64,000 nt of DNA from Catalimonadaceae bacterium JC749 (GTDB lineage: Bacteria; Bacteroidota; Bacteroidia; Cytophagales; Cyclobacteriaceae): positions 248,001-312,000 of the forward strand of contig JAJNNC010000005.1 in the NCBI GenBank assembly GCA_021730635.1, written 5' to 3'. Made by a program: the position numbers and the translations under genes. Below are positions 1-9,188 of this stretch, piece after piece (the stretch's first letter is position 1; the number at the start of each line of letters is the position of its first letter). The notes beneath the pieces are model-generated. The model was not told the DNA's origin and did not search any database. It was given only the letters and a program-made list of their open reading frames with translations.

Positions 1-2780
1 TGCAGGATGTTGGTCAGGCTGTCTCTTTCCTGTAAATCATAATAATACACTTCTTCGCCCGACAGATTATAAAAGGTAGGAATGCCCCGGCTGTCCAGTC
101 CGGCAAATTTAGTAGAGTAGATACCTCTTCTGGGGCCACCCAGCACAGCGGCTCCCTCCGGTGTGAGGGCATTGGCGATGATCGGGCCAAAATCCAGGCG
201 GGTAATCCGGTCTTTGGTGTATCCTATATTAAAGTTGGTGGTCCAGGAGAAATTCTTGGAATAGTAATTCAGGGTGTTGACAGATACTTCAAACCCATCG
301 GATTCCATATCGGCATAGTTGCCAAATTTGTAGGCAATACCCCCCACGCCGCTGGTTTGTATCAGCCCTATCAGGTCAAAAGAGTTTCTCTTGTAATAGT
401 CAATGGTACCGGTAATCCGTTCATTCAGGATACCATAATCTAACCCCACGTTCATTTCTTTCAGCTTTTCCCAGGTAAGGTCCTGGTTTTCCAGATCTGC
501 TATATACAGAAAAGATTCGGTATCGGTAGGGCGCAGGGTTACATCGGCCTGCAGATTCAGCAAGGCACTGGTGCTGGGTCCCAAATTCGCTGAAAGCCCA
601 TATGTTCCTCTCAATTTCAGGTAATTGATCAAAGGCACGTTGAAAAATGATTCCCGGTCCACATTCCAGGCACCACTCACGTTCCAGGTAGGCAGGTAAC
701 GGGCATTTTTGCTTTTGCCCAGGCGGTTGGAACCATCATACCGGACTGTACCATTCACAATATACCTTTCCTGAAAGGCATAAGCACCGTTCAGAAACAA
801 ACCGGCAAAGCGCTCACGGTCTTCAGAAAGTGAATAAAATTCTACCCCTTGACGATTCAAAAACTCAATGATGTCCGGGTCCGTATTGACTACGCCTCCA
901 TTTTCATAAACCACCCCGATCCCAGACGCACTGCGGGCCGAACGGTCGGTAAACTTGATTTCCTGACCAGCCAACAGGTTGACATTATGGATCTGGCTGA
1001 ATTTTTTAGACCACTCCAGACTGTTTCTCACATAAAAATTTTTCAGGTCACTTTCATCCAGATAATTGAAACCTCCTTCAGGCAATACCACTTTGGGTTG
1101 AGAACCCGGATCGTCAGGATCTCTAAACAAGAGCGGGTTAGCATTCTGGATGTATTGAGTATCATCGGCCCGGTAGGCTTCTGCCTGATTGGAATTTTCA
1201 TGGATGATGTGTTCCCGGTTGGTGGTGGCAAAACGACCTTGTAATGTACTTTTAAAAGACAGGTTCTCTATCAATTCAAAACTAAGATCGGCCTGGGCGG
1301 ATATGTCCGCTACCTTGACGTCAATATAATTGTATCTTAGTTCTTCCAGAATATTGAAAGGAGCGTAGTTTCTTCGGAAAAACTCCAAGTTACCCTCATT
1401 GTCGTAGGGCCGGATAGAGCGGCTGGTGTTGATGGAATAACTGAAAGGGTTGATGTCAAAATCTCTTTTGTACCGGCCGGTAATCGGATCAAAATCCCGG
1501 TCGGTGGTACCTGGCAATTGCTGCTGCCGGTAGCTGGCCATCATTTTTAAATCCAGGGCAAACCTGTCAGAAAAGAAAAAGCTGTTTTTGGCAGTCCCGG
1601 CAAATCGCTGTACGCCGTCTGCTACCGTCTGCCCATTGTCGTTCAGAAAGCTAAGCGAATAATAGCTATTATATTTTTCGTTACCGGAGGTCAGACTCAC
1701 AGAGTGTTGCTGTTGCAGGGAATAATCCCTGAACAATACATCGAACCAATCGGTATTGGCGGTTTCATACTGGTTTAAGAATTCTTCATTAAGGGTCCCA
1801 TCTGTGCCCCAGGGGATTTTATGTTCGGATATGAGCGTAAACATTTTCCCTAAAGAGCCATAATTCTGTGCAGTTACAGAGGTGGAAATGTTGATCAGCC
1901 CTTTTTCATACATTTCCCGGTAGATAGACATCTCGTCTTTGGAATTGAGAATATCAAACTGATCGTAACTGGGCCTTAAATGAAAAGAATAGTTTCCGGA
2001 GTAGTTGATTCTCAGCCGTCCGCTTCTTCCTTTTTTGGTGGTGATCACAATGACACCATTTTTAGCACGGGTTCCATACAAGGCGGTGGCCGACGCATCT
2101 TTGAGCACCTGAAAAGAGGCTATATCATCCGGGTTGATGCCCGCAATGGAGGAAGCCAGTACCGTATTGGTATTCCCTGTAATGATATCGTCGGCATTAA
2201 CATTGGTTAAATCTTCCAGAATGACACCATCCACTACCCACAAAGGCTGATTATCTCCATTAATAGAAGTATTTCCTCTAATACGAATCTTGGGAGCCGT
2301 TCCAAAAGTACCCGATACGTTATCCACTGAAACACCGGCCACCTGCCCTTCCAGCATCCGGCTGGCATCTACCATACTAGGGCTTCTGATATCAGCCATT
2401 TGTACGGTGTTGGCAGCACCGGTAAACAGTTTTCGTTCCACCTCCTGAAAGCCGGTAACCACTACCTCATTCAATTGCTGCACCTCTTCTTCCAGCGACA
2501 CATCCAGCGTGGTTTGTCCTCGCACGACAACCTCCAGCGGTATATATCCTATGAAAGAAAAAATGAGGGTATCCCTTTCGGAAGGTACGTTTACCTGATA
2601 ATTCCCGTCAATATCAGTGATGGTTCCTCTGTTGGTGTTTTTGAGCGTAACGTTTACGCCTGGTAGTGTAGAGCCATCTTTGGCAGAAATCACTTTTCCT
2701 GTAATCGTTATTTCCTGTGCATGGGCTTGCAGAAAACAGACAAAAAACAAGAAAAAAACTGAGCGTAAAGATTTATTCAT
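1..2780 (-). CDS. SusC/RagA-type TonB-linked outer membrane receptor, C terminus off the window
   Basis: The reading frame is open from the ATG at 2780 to the left edge, about 926 residues, so only roughly the last 100 residues of a usual SusC protein are missing. It begins with a signal peptide (MNKSLRSVFFLFFVC, then QAHAQ), followed by a carboxypeptidase-regulatory-like domain (TGKVISAKDGSTLPGVNVTL), a TonB-box-like stretch (LNEVVVTGF), a plug with RIRGNTSING and KDASATALYGTRAKNGVIV, and a beta-barrel. In this family the protein imports oligosaccharides or peptides across the outer membrane with a SusD lipoprotein. A susD gene would be expected just left of the window. The substrate cannot be told from the sequence. 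Confidence 0.95.
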   Translation of the reverse strand, partial: MNKSLRSVFFLFFVCFLQAHAQEITITGKVISAKDGSTLPGVNVTLKNTNRGTITDIDGNYQVNVPSERDTLIFSFIGYIPLEVVVRGQTTLDVSLEEEVQQLNEVVVTGFQEVERKLFTGAANTVQMADIRSPSMVDASRMLEGQVAGVSVDNVSGTFGTAPKIRIRGNTSINGDNQPLWVVDGVILEDLTNVNADDIITGNTNTVLASSIAGINPDDIASFQVLKDASATALYGTRAKNGVIVITTKKGRSGRLRINYSGNYSFHLRPSYDQFDILNSKDEMSIYREMYEKGLINISTSVTAQNYGSLGKMFTLISEHKIPWGTDGTLNEEFLNQYETANTDWFDVLFRDYSLQQQHSVSLTSGNEKYNSYYSLSFLNDNGQTVADGVQRFAGTAKNSFFFSDRFALDLKMMASYRQQQLPGTTDRDFDPITGRYKRDFDINPFSYSINTSRSIRPYDNEGNLEFFRRNYAPFNILEELRYNYIDVKVADISAQADLSFELIENLSFKSTLQGRFATTNREHIIHENSNQAEAYRADDTQYIQNANPLLFRDPDDPGSQPKVVLPEGGFNYLDESDLKNFYVRNSLEWSKKFSQIHNVNLLAGQEIKFTDRSARSASGIGVVYENGGVVNTDPDIIEFLNRQGVEFYSLSEDRERFAGLFLNGAYAFQERYIVNGTVRYDGSNRLGKSKNARYLPTWNVSGAWNVDRESFFNVPLINYLKLRGTYGLSANLGPSTSALLNLQADVTLRPTDTESFLYIADLENQDLTWEKLKEMNVGLDYGILNERITGTIDYYKRNSFDLIGLIQTSGVGGIAYKFGNYADMESDGFEVSVNTLNYYSKNFSWTTNFNIGYTKDRITRLDFGPIIANALTPEGAAVLGGPRRGIYSTKFAGLDSRGIPTFYNLSGEEVYYYDLQERDSLTNIL

Positions 2781-3076
2781 AATTTCATTTTAGTGGAAGA
2801 TATGAGACAGAAAAGACCTGGAAAATCCTCTTAGACCCTTCAGTTCATAGATAGAACGGTTTAAAGTAGTAAAAATATATAAGTTGTTGTACAGAAAAAT
2901 TATTAATTATAGATTAAAAATTAAGAGAAACTGACGGGAGAGGCCTTCCAAAAGCAAAGGCACGCTAAAAAAATAGCCTTAGAGATAAGTGGGCTGACAA
3001 ATGGAGATTAAAAAGACAGTACGTTCGGGATTTTTTCCTCCCTGTGAAACGCGCATTCTATAGGGGGAAAGGCGCA

Positions 3077-4225
3077 TTACAGGGCCGAGGGGCGAGGCAC
3101 GCCCATAACCTTGGCCACTACCTCTTCGCCCAGACCAAAAGATAGGGTCATGCCGGCGCCTCCCAAAGCGTTGATGATAGTGACACTTTCTTCCGGTTGT
3201 ACCACCAGTTCAGTACTACCATCCGTGGCTTTGGCATAGATACCATGCCAGGAGGAGGAAATCCGGCTGCTTTTAAAGTGTGCGAATTTTTGCAGGTACC
3301 GGAGCACCTTCTCGTTGATAAATGATTGATCGAAGGGAGCCAGGTGGCGTCCGTACTCATGAGAATCTCCTATGGTAAGCTCTCCCAATCCATTTTGCGA
3401 CACCATCACATGGATGCCCCATTGCAGATAATCGGCATAGTGTGCTTCGTAATAGTGCTTCAGCCGGGGCAAAGATGGGGCAGAAGCAAAACTTTTATAA
3501 TGAATCATGGAAAGGCCGCCACACAGGGCCGGACCGATCCGCCACCCTTCCGGCTGCGCCTCTATCCGCATCATCTGTAATTTACATTTTGTCACTGCCT
3601 GCTCATCATACACCTGTGGATAAAGCGTTTCAAAATCCGCTCCGCTGCAGATGAAAATGAGATCCGCTTCCCAGTGTTGGTGGTTGGTTTTGACCGTATG
3701 AGAACTGACGGCTGTCACGGCGGTGTTCCAATGAAAGGTGATGCCAAATTGATCCTGAAAATAGCGGGGCAAGTGTGTAATGGCTTCCCTGGGGTCCACA
3801 ATCAATTCATCCTGGCAATACAGGGCGCCTTGCAGACCCTTGGAGACCACCGCCGGCGATTGAGCAAGCGTCTGGGAAGCATTCAGCAGCTGGCATTGAC
3901 GATGTTCTTTCTCTGCAGCAGCAAATTCCTGCATCACTTGCCATTCCAGCGCATCATAGGCCAGGTGTAAACTGCCAGCTTCCTGAAACCACAAGCCAGC
4001 GTCGGTCATTGTTTCTTTCCAGATGCAGCGGGAACGCATGGCTCTGTCGAGCAAAGGTCCTGCCGGTTGTCCGATAGGCCATATCATTCCAAAGTTACGG
4101 ATAGAAGCTCCTACCGCCTGTGGAGACCGCTCAAAGACCTGCACCTGATAACCCTGCAAAGCCAGGGCACGGGCCGTGGCCAGCCCTACGATACCGGCTC
4201 CTACCACAATCGCTGATTTAGGCAT
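3077..4225 (-). CDS. FAD-dependent amine oxidoreductase of the phosphonate-associated (TIGR03364-like) family
   Basis: The 382-residue protein starts with a dinucleotide-binding fold (GAGIVG at residues 9-14, acidic E32 at the end of the second strand) and ends with a GGAGMTLSFGLGEE segment, typical of D-amino-acid-oxidase-like flavoproteins. The clade resembled here is known to sit beside phosphonatase genes, and some members oxidise 2-aminoethylphosphonate or its N-methyl form to phosphonoacetaldehyde. It lies 4 bases after the phosphonatase-like gene on the same strand, so the two are almost surely co-transcribed. The inferred role is to make the phosphonoacetaldehyde that the neighbour hydrolyses. 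The exact amine substrate is unknown. Confidence 0.85.
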   Translation of the reverse strand: MPKSAIVVGAGIVGLATARALALQGYQVQVFERSPQAVGASIRNFGMIWPIGQPAGPLLDRAMRSRCIWKETMTDAGLWFQEAGSLHLAYDALEWQVMQEFAAAEKEHRQCQLLNASQTLAQSPAVVSKGLQGALYCQDELIVDPREAITHLPRYFQDQFGITFHWNTAVTAVSSHTVKTNHQHWEADLIFICSGADFETLYPQVYDEQAVTKCKLQMMRIEAQPEGWRIGPALCGGLSMIHYKSFASAPSLPRLKHYYEAHYADYLQWGIHVMVSQNGLGELTIGDSHEYGRHLAPFDQSFINEKVLRYLQKFAHFKSSRISSSWHGIYAKATDGSTELVVQPEESVTIINALGGAGMTLSFGLGEEVVAKVMGVPRPSAL

Positions 4226-4229
4226 ACAG

Positions 4230-4952
4230 TTAAAGAGAAGAGGGTTTGGTCAATACAGGTAAATCTTCCTGCAGGATGTCGATAAGCTCCGACAGGTCGT
4301 CTACAATGTGAGTAGGCTGGTAAGCGGCTAAGGCTTCCCGGGTGTAGGCTCCGGTGGTGACTGCAATAATATACCGGCATCCTACATTTTTTCCTTCTTC
4401 AATATCTACTTTTGTATCTCCTATTTTGACCACTTCTGTAGGTTCGGTCACGCCCGCCATAGACATCATCTTAAAAATCATATGAGGGTAGGGTCTGCCT
4501 TGTGATACCTCATCACTAGCTACCAAGTAGTGGAATAACCCTTTTTCTTTCCAACGAAGCCTCTCAATGATCACTTCGGCAATATCTCTGGAGAAACCCG
4601 TGTTAAGTCCTATTTTTACCCCTCTTTCCTGTAGTTTTTGCAGGGTTTCTTCCGCATGAGGAGTAGGCTGTATATTGGGGGTCTGCCGGTAGAAGTCTAT
4701 CATGTTGCTGACAAAAACCTGATGGATCTCATGGACCAGTGAATCCTTTATTTTGGAGGTATCTGGCTCATGCTGTTGCAAAAGCGTGCGGATGGCCTGG
4801 GGTTTCTCATACCCCATGACTGCCTGCACTTCCCTGGGCTGAACAGAAGCATAGCCAAAGGACTGCAAGGCGTGTAAAAAAGCTTTTCCCACATAATTCT
4901 GATCCTGCACGGTAGTGCCTGCCATGTCAAATACTGCCAGTTTTATTTTCAT
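4230..4952 (-). CDS. phosphonatase-like HAD hydrolase (phosphonoacetaldehyde hydrolase family)
   Basis: This 240-residue HAD protein carries the residues expected of phosphonoacetaldehyde hydrolase. D9 in FDMAGTTV is the nucleophile. K50 in VMGYEKPQAI sits 41 residues later, the same spacing as the Schiff-base lysine of PhnX (Asp12/Lys53). R153 in GRPYPHMIF is followed after 26 residues by D179 and then D183 in GDTKVDIEEG, again PhnX spacing. The enzyme should cleave phosphonoacetaldehyde to acetaldehyde and phosphate in the cytoplasm. It is the first gene of a two-gene unit with the FAD oxidoreductase. No aminotransferase (PhnW) or phosphonate transporter is nearby, so the oxidase probably replaces PhnW. 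Confidence 0.87.
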   Translation of the reverse strand: MKIKLAVFDMAGTTVQDQNYVGKAFLHALQSFGYASVQPREVQAVMGYEKPQAIRTLLQQHEPDTSKIKDSLVHEIHQVFVSNMIDFYRQTPNIQPTPHAEETLQKLQERGVKIGLNTGFSRDIAEVIIERLRWKEKGLFHYLVASDEVSQGRPYPHMIFKMMSMAGVTEPTEVVKIGDTKVDIEEGKNVGCRYIIAVTTGAYTREALAAYQPTHIVDDLSELIDILQEDLPVLTKPSSL

Positions 4953-4996
4953 AAAAATTATAGGTTAAGGTCCTCCTTGTGCGCAAACCAACTTCG

Positions 4997-5010
4997 TTTA
5001 CTGCAGTAAA
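4997..5010. promoter_or_regulatory. perfect 14-base palindrome upstream of the phosphonate genes
   Basis: TTTACTGCAGTAAA is a perfect inverted repeat centred 51 bases upstream of the phosphonatase start codon at 4952. Its position and symmetry suit a dimeric repressor or activator site. No regulator gene lies next to the pair, so the binding protein is unknown. Confidence 0.4.
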
Positions 5011-5047
5011 TCTAAACAAAGTCCCCGGATAATAGTGCTTTCAGGAA

Positions 5048-5061
5048 TATTGTTTACAATA
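5048..5061. promoter_or_regulatory. near-perfect 14-base palindrome between the divergent units
   Basis: TATTGTTTACAATA has six-base arms (TATTGT and ACAATA) around a central TT. It lies between the phosphonate operon and the symporter operon and could serve either. AT-rich DNA makes chance palindromes more likely here, so support is modest. Confidence 0.25.
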
Positions 5062-5164
5062 ATTTAACAAGACTATCGCGGGAGCGAAGTTAGTAGCAGG
5101 TATCGCTGCTGGCATGAGCAATAATTTCTTTTAAAGAAAAATAAAAAATGTGGCATAGTAGCCG

Positions 5165-5180
5165 TTGTGTTCGTACACAA
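5165..5180. promoter_or_regulatory. candidate LacI-family operator upstream of the symporter operon
   Basis: TTGTGTTCGTACACAA is a 16-base palindrome with seven of eight pairs matching and a central CG step, which is the usual symmetry of LacI-family operators. It lies about 90 bases upstream of the symporter start. A LacI-family gene lies at the end of the same cluster (9189-10232), so that protein is the obvious candidate to bind it. The pairing is an inference. No second copy was seen next to the regulator gene. Confidence 0.45.
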
Positions 5181-5270
5181 AAATATTTATCATTATGAAA
5201 TCACCATATTAATTGTTAGGTTTACATTCTCTCGTTCGGGTAGAGTTACAAGAATTAACGGCATCACCTC

Positions 5271-7085
5271 ATGTTATTAAGCAATCTAGACTGGACTATC
5301 ATCACAGCATTCTTTATTTTATCCCTACTTATAGGCATATATGCTTCCCGTACCGCTGGAAAAAGTGTGGCTAATTTCTTCCTCTCAGGCAGAAATATGC
5401 CCTGGTGGTTGTTAGGCACTTCCATGGTGGCCACCACTTTCTCTTGTGACACGCCGAATCTGGTGACTGATATTGTACGGCAGCATGGGGTGGCCGGCAA
5501 CTGGGCATGGTGGGCTTTTCTGCTCACTGGTATGTTGACTGTCTTTGTCTATGCCAAGTTGTGGCGCAGATCACAGGTAATCACCGATCTTGAATTTTAT
5601 GAGTTGCGCTACAGTGGGAAAATGGCAGCCTTCCTTCGTGGCTTCAGGGCTTTATATTTGGGTATTTTCTTCAATGTGATGGTGATGGCCTCTGTGTCTT
5701 TAGCCGCTGTCAAGATCGGAGCGGTGATGCTGCAGTGGTCTGCGCTACAGACCCTGGTGATCTCGTTGAGCATCACAGGGGTATATAGTGTCATAGGAGG
5801 GTTAAAAGGAGTACTGCTGACAGACTTTTTTCAGTTTTTCATTGCCATGATAGGGGCTGTCGGCGCAGCCATGATATTATTGAACCTGCCTGAGGTGGGT
5901 AGTCTGCAAACCCTGGTGACGCACCCCAATGTTGTTTCCAAAACAAACCTGTTGCCGGACTTCTCCGATAAGGATGCCCTCATTACTTTGTTAATTTTGC
6001 CACTGGCTGTGCAGTGGTGGAGTGTATGGTATCCTGGGGCTGAACCCGGGGGGGGCGGATACATTGCACAACGCATGTTGTCGGCCAGAAATGAAAAAGA
6101 AGCCGTAGGGGCCACCTTGCTTTTTACCTTTACCCATTATGCGATCCGGCCCTGGCCCTGGATCCTGGTAGCCCTGGCTTCATTGATCGTTTTTCCTTCT
6201 GTTGAGGTGATGCGGCAGGCATTTCCGCAGGTCGATCCTGCTATCATTCACCATGATTTTGCTTATCCGGCTATGCTTAGTTTCCTGCCTAACGGCTTTC
6301 TGGGATTGGTGGTTGCTTCTCTGATCGCCGCTTTTATGTCCACCATTTCTACCCAGGTCAATTGGGGTTCTTCTTATATTGTCAATGACTTCTACCAGAG
6401 ATTCATCAATCCGAAAGCTTCAGAAAGACAACTGGTACTGGTAGGACGTTTGTCAACATTGGGTTTGCTGGTCGTAACCTGCCTGTTTGCTCTCTTACTG
6501 CAAAATGCGTTGCAGGCTTTCAACATACTATTACAAATAGGAGCGGGCACAGGCCTGATCTTTATTTTACGATGGTTCTGGTGGCGTATCAGTGCCTATA
6601 GCGAAGTGGCAGCCATGATTATTTCCTTTGTGGTGGCCTTATACCTGGAAGTCATTCATCCCAGGTTAGGATTATCAGTACTTAGTACAGGTACCAAACT
6701 GCTCTTGGGGGTAGGCATCACCACAGCTGGCTGGCTGCTGGTCACCTTGCTGACTCGTCCTACCGATAAGGAAACCCTGCGTAATTTTTACAGACTGGTG
6801 CATCCGGGAGGTCCTGGCTGGAAAAAAGTAGTAGAAGAAGCCAGGCAGGAGGGAAGTCCAATTCCGGAAGAAGAGGGGAAGGGATGGGATGTACCCTGGG
6901 GAATTCTGTGTATGCTATTGGGTGTGTTTGCTGTTTACAGCACCCTTTTTGCTACCGGACAATGGCTTTATGCTCACTATGGACTGGCCATCACTTTCAC
7001 GCTCATCGCTCTGTTGTCTGCCGTGTTGCTTTTGAAAGCCTGGAAGAAGATGAGAACCCAACCTGAAAAGACTGCCACCGTATGA
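5271..7085 (+). CDS. sodium/solute symporter (SSS family), probably for a sugar or amino sugar
   Basis: The 604-residue inner membrane protein has many hydrophobic segments from residue 9 (TIITAFFILSLLIGIYA) to the C terminus, a length and pattern normal for sodium/solute symporters. The N-terminal region has the family-like FFLSGRNMPWWLLGTSMVAT segment (residues 37-56). It is the first gene of a three-gene unit. Its stop overlaps the next start in ATGA, so translation is probably coupled. The downstream kinase, nucleotidyltransferase and LacI-type regulator suggest that it brings in a hexose or N-acetylhexosamine. The substrate itself is not readable from the sequence. Confidence 0.88.
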   Translation: MLLSNLDWTIITAFFILSLLIGIYASRTAGKSVANFFLSGRNMPWWLLGTSMVATTFSCDTPNLVTDIVRQHGVAGNWAWWAFLLTGMLTVFVYAKLWRRSQVITDLEFYELRYSGKMAAFLRGFRALYLGIFFNVMVMASVSLAAVKIGAVMLQWSALQTLVISLSITGVYSVIGGLKGVLLTDFFQFFIAMIGAVGAAMILLNLPEVGSLQTLVTHPNVVSKTNLLPDFSDKDALITLLILPLAVQWWSVWYPGAEPGGGGYIAQRMLSARNEKEAVGATLLFTFTHYAIRPWPWILVALASLIVFPSVEVMRQAFPQVDPAIIHHDFAYPAMLSFLPNGFLGLVVASLIAAFMSTISTQVNWGSSYIVNDFYQRFINPKASERQLVLVGRLSTLGLLVVTCLFALLLQNALQAFNILLQIGAGTGLIFILRWFWWRISAYSEVAAMIISFVVALYLEVIHPRLGLSVLSTGTKLLLGVGITTAGWLLVTLLTRPTDKETLRNFYRLVHPGGPGWKKVVEEARQEGSPIPEEEGKGWDVPWGILCMLLGVFAVYSTLFATGQWLYAHYGLAITFTLIALLSAVLLLKAWKKMRTQPEKTATV

Positions 7086-8011
7086 AACCTACCTTGTTAA
7101 TATTAGCAGCCGGACTTGCCAGCCGTTATGGGAGTTTGAAACAGATAGACCAGTTTGGCCCTGCCGGAGAAACTATCATAGACTATGCTATTTATGATGC
7201 CATTCGTGCCGGATTTGGCAAAGTAGTATTTGTCATTCGCCGGGCTATCGAAGAAGAATTTAAGGAGGTGTTTTATGGAAAATTCTCAGGTAAGATTACG
7301 ATATCCTATGTCTTGCAGGAAACAGACAGGGTGCCAGAAGGTATCTCCGTGCCTGAGGAAAGGGTAAAACCCTGGGGCACAGCCCATGCGGTGATGGTAG
7401 CCGAAGAAGCCATACAGGAACCCTTTGCCGTCATCAATGCTGATGATTTCTACGGTCCCCGGTCTTTTCAGTTAATGGCTGATTTTCTCAGGTATGTTAC
7501 CACAGATCAGGAATGTTATGGTTTGGTAGGGTATCTCTTACAAAATACGCTCTCCGCCCATGGGTATGTCTCCCGGGGAATCTGCCAGACAGATGAAGAG
7601 GATTTTTTAATCAGTCTTGTAGAACGCACCCATATTTACTCAAGGGAGGATAACAGCATCGTGTATCGCGACGAGGAGGGAAAGGAAGTGGCCCTGTCAG
7701 GCATGGAAACCGTGTCTTTAAATCTGATGGGTTTTACACCAGCTGTCTTTACTCATTTCCGGCATTACTTTTCAGCTTTCATCCAAAAAAATTATAGCGC
7801 ATTGAAAGCAGAGTTTTATCTGCCTTATGTGGTGCATGCGATCGTGCAAAGTCAAAAAGCCAAGGTGAAAGTAATGCGTACTCCTGAAAAATGGTTTGGC
7901 GTGACCTACCAGGCTGATAAAGTTGTGGCGCAGGAAAGATTAAGAGATTTGGTAGCTCAGGGCGTTTATCCTGAAAATCTCTGGGCCGATGCTAATCCTA
8001 AGGCTGTATGA
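7082..8011 (+). CDS. sugar-1-phosphate nucleotidyltransferase-like protein
   Basis: The 309-residue protein begins with the nucleotide-binding signature of NTP transferases (LILAAGLASRYGSLKQID, residues 5-22) and has a metal-binding-type NADDFYG motif near residue 122. Enzymes of this fold join a sugar-1-phosphate to an NTP to give an NDP-sugar. It overlaps the symporter gene by 4 bases and the kinase gene by 4 bases, so the three are coupled. With the kinase it could turn an imported hexosamine into a sugar-1-phosphate and then an activated sugar. The sugar and base specificity are not clear. Confidence 0.82.
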   Translation: MKPTLLILAAGLASRYGSLKQIDQFGPAGETIIDYAIYDAIRAGFGKVVFVIRRAIEEEFKEVFYGKFSGKITISYVLQETDRVPEGISVPEERVKPWGTAHAVMVAEEAIQEPFAVINADDFYGPRSFQLMADFLRYVTTDQECYGLVGYLLQNTLSAHGYVSRGICQTDEEDFLISLVERTHIYSREDNSIVYRDEEGKEVALSGMETVSLNLMGFTPAVFTHFRHYFSAFIQKNYSALKAEFYLPYVVHAIVQSQKAKVKVMRTPEKWFGVTYQADKVVAQERLRDLVAQGVYPENLWADANPKAV

Positions 8012-9132
8012 AACATACTGAATCTCCTCCCATCCAAGACATTGCCAAGCAATTTGCTATTCCTGAAAAACAATTTTCCTGTCATCCGTATGGGTCAGGC
8101 CATATCAATGACACCTACTTAATCCAAAGCCTGGGCGAAGTGGAAACCAGGTATTTATTGCAGCGCATCAATCATCATGTCTTTAAAGACGTGCCGGCGC
8201 TTATGCAAAACATGGGGAAGGTAACCAGCCATTTGCAGGAAAAGTTACAAACGGCTGACAAGTTCTCTAGACATTTTACAACCATTACTTTGCTGCCCAC
8301 CCATAGCGGTAAACTATACTTTCAGGATCAGGCAGGGCAGTACTGGCGCATGCAACATTTTGTGCCTCACAGTATCTCTTATGATGTGGTGACTACGGCT
8401 GCTCAGGCTTATCAGGCCGGCAAGGCTTTTGGTACGTTCCAGGCCTTACTCAAGGATCTGCCGGCCGATGGTCTGCAACAGACCATACCGGATTTTCATA
8501 ACATGGAAAGTCGGTTGAGGCAGTTTCAACAAGCCTGTGATGCTGATCCGGCAGGTAGAAAAGGGCAGATAGCAGAAGAGATTGCTTTTGTAGAGAAAAG
8601 AAAACCGGCCATGTCAGCCCTGTATCAACAGGTGAAAGAAGGTGCGATTCCCCTGCGTATCACGCATAATGATACAAAATTTAACAATGTGTTGCTGGAG
8701 GAGACCACGCATGAAGCCTTGTGTGTGATTGATCTGGATACCGTTATGCCCGGTGTCGTGTTGTACGACTTTGGCGATGCAGTACGAAGTATTGTCAATA
8801 CGGGTGCTGAAGATGAAAGCAGACAGGAGAAAATCCAGGTGAACCTCTCATTTTACGAAGCATTTGCAGAAGGGTATCTGACGGAAACACTCTCTTTTCT
8901 GACAGCAAAGGAAATAGAGCGGCTGGCTTTTTCAGCGCAATATATGACTTTTATCATGGGTTTGCGTTTTCTGACAGACCACCTGGCTGGTGATGTTTAT
9001 TACAAAATCCGACATCAGGGACACAATTTGCAGAGAGCCCGGGCGCAGTTTACTTTACTCACACGCATGGAAGACCTGTATGAACCCATGAAAGCCATCA
9101 TCCATCAACGGAGTCAGCACAAAGGAGACTAA
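8008..9132 (+). CDS. APH-family kinase resembling N-acetylhexosamine 1-kinase
   Basis: This 374-residue cytoplasmic protein has the aminoglycoside-phosphotransferase fold. RITHNDTKFNNVLL contains the catalytic aspartate (D222 in HND, residues 220-222) and the following asparagines. IDLDTVMPG (D242 and D244) is the metal-binding segment. The pattern HNDTK..N plus IDLDTVM is that of NahK-type anomeric kinases, which phosphorylate GlcNAc or GalNAc at carbon 1. It is the last gene of the symporter unit and its start overlaps the nucleotidyltransferase stop. That context fits a two-step salvage of a free hexosamine to an NDP-sugar. Members of this family are often mislabelled as mucin-desulfating enzymes. 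Confidence 0.8.
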   Translation: MKHTESPPIQDIAKQFAIPEKQFSCHPYGSGHINDTYLIQSLGEVETRYLLQRINHHVFKDVPALMQNMGKVTSHLQEKLQTADKFSRHFTTITLLPTHSGKLYFQDQAGQYWRMQHFVPHSISYDVVTTAAQAYQAGKAFGTFQALLKDLPADGLQQTIPDFHNMESRLRQFQQACDADPAGRKGQIAEEIAFVEKRKPAMSALYQQVKEGAIPLRITHNDTKFNNVLLEETTHEALCVIDLDTVMPGVVLYDFGDAVRSIVNTGAEDESRQEKIQVNLSFYEAFAEGYLTETLSFLTAKEIERLAFSAQYMTFIMGLRFLTDHLAGDVYYKIRHQGHNLQRARAQFTLLTRMEDLYEPMKAIIHQRSQHKGD

Positions 9133-9133
9133 T

Positions 9134-9161
9134 CCCGGTCTGGCGAGACCCGGTCTGGCGA
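9134..9161 (+). repeat. short tandem repeat after the kinase gene
   Basis: The 13-base unit CCCGGTCTGGCGA occurs twice with two bases between (9134-9146 and 9149-9161), followed by a partial third unit (GCCGGTC). It lies in the 56-base gap between two convergent genes. It is GC-rich against its surroundings. No function is evident. Confidence 0.6.
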
Positions 9162-9188
9162 CTGCCGGTCAGAAAGAATTTCTTACCA

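Noticed and set aside
849-1244. Plus-strand frame of 131 residues
   Set aside because: It is antisense to the intact SusC-type gene and shows no known domain.
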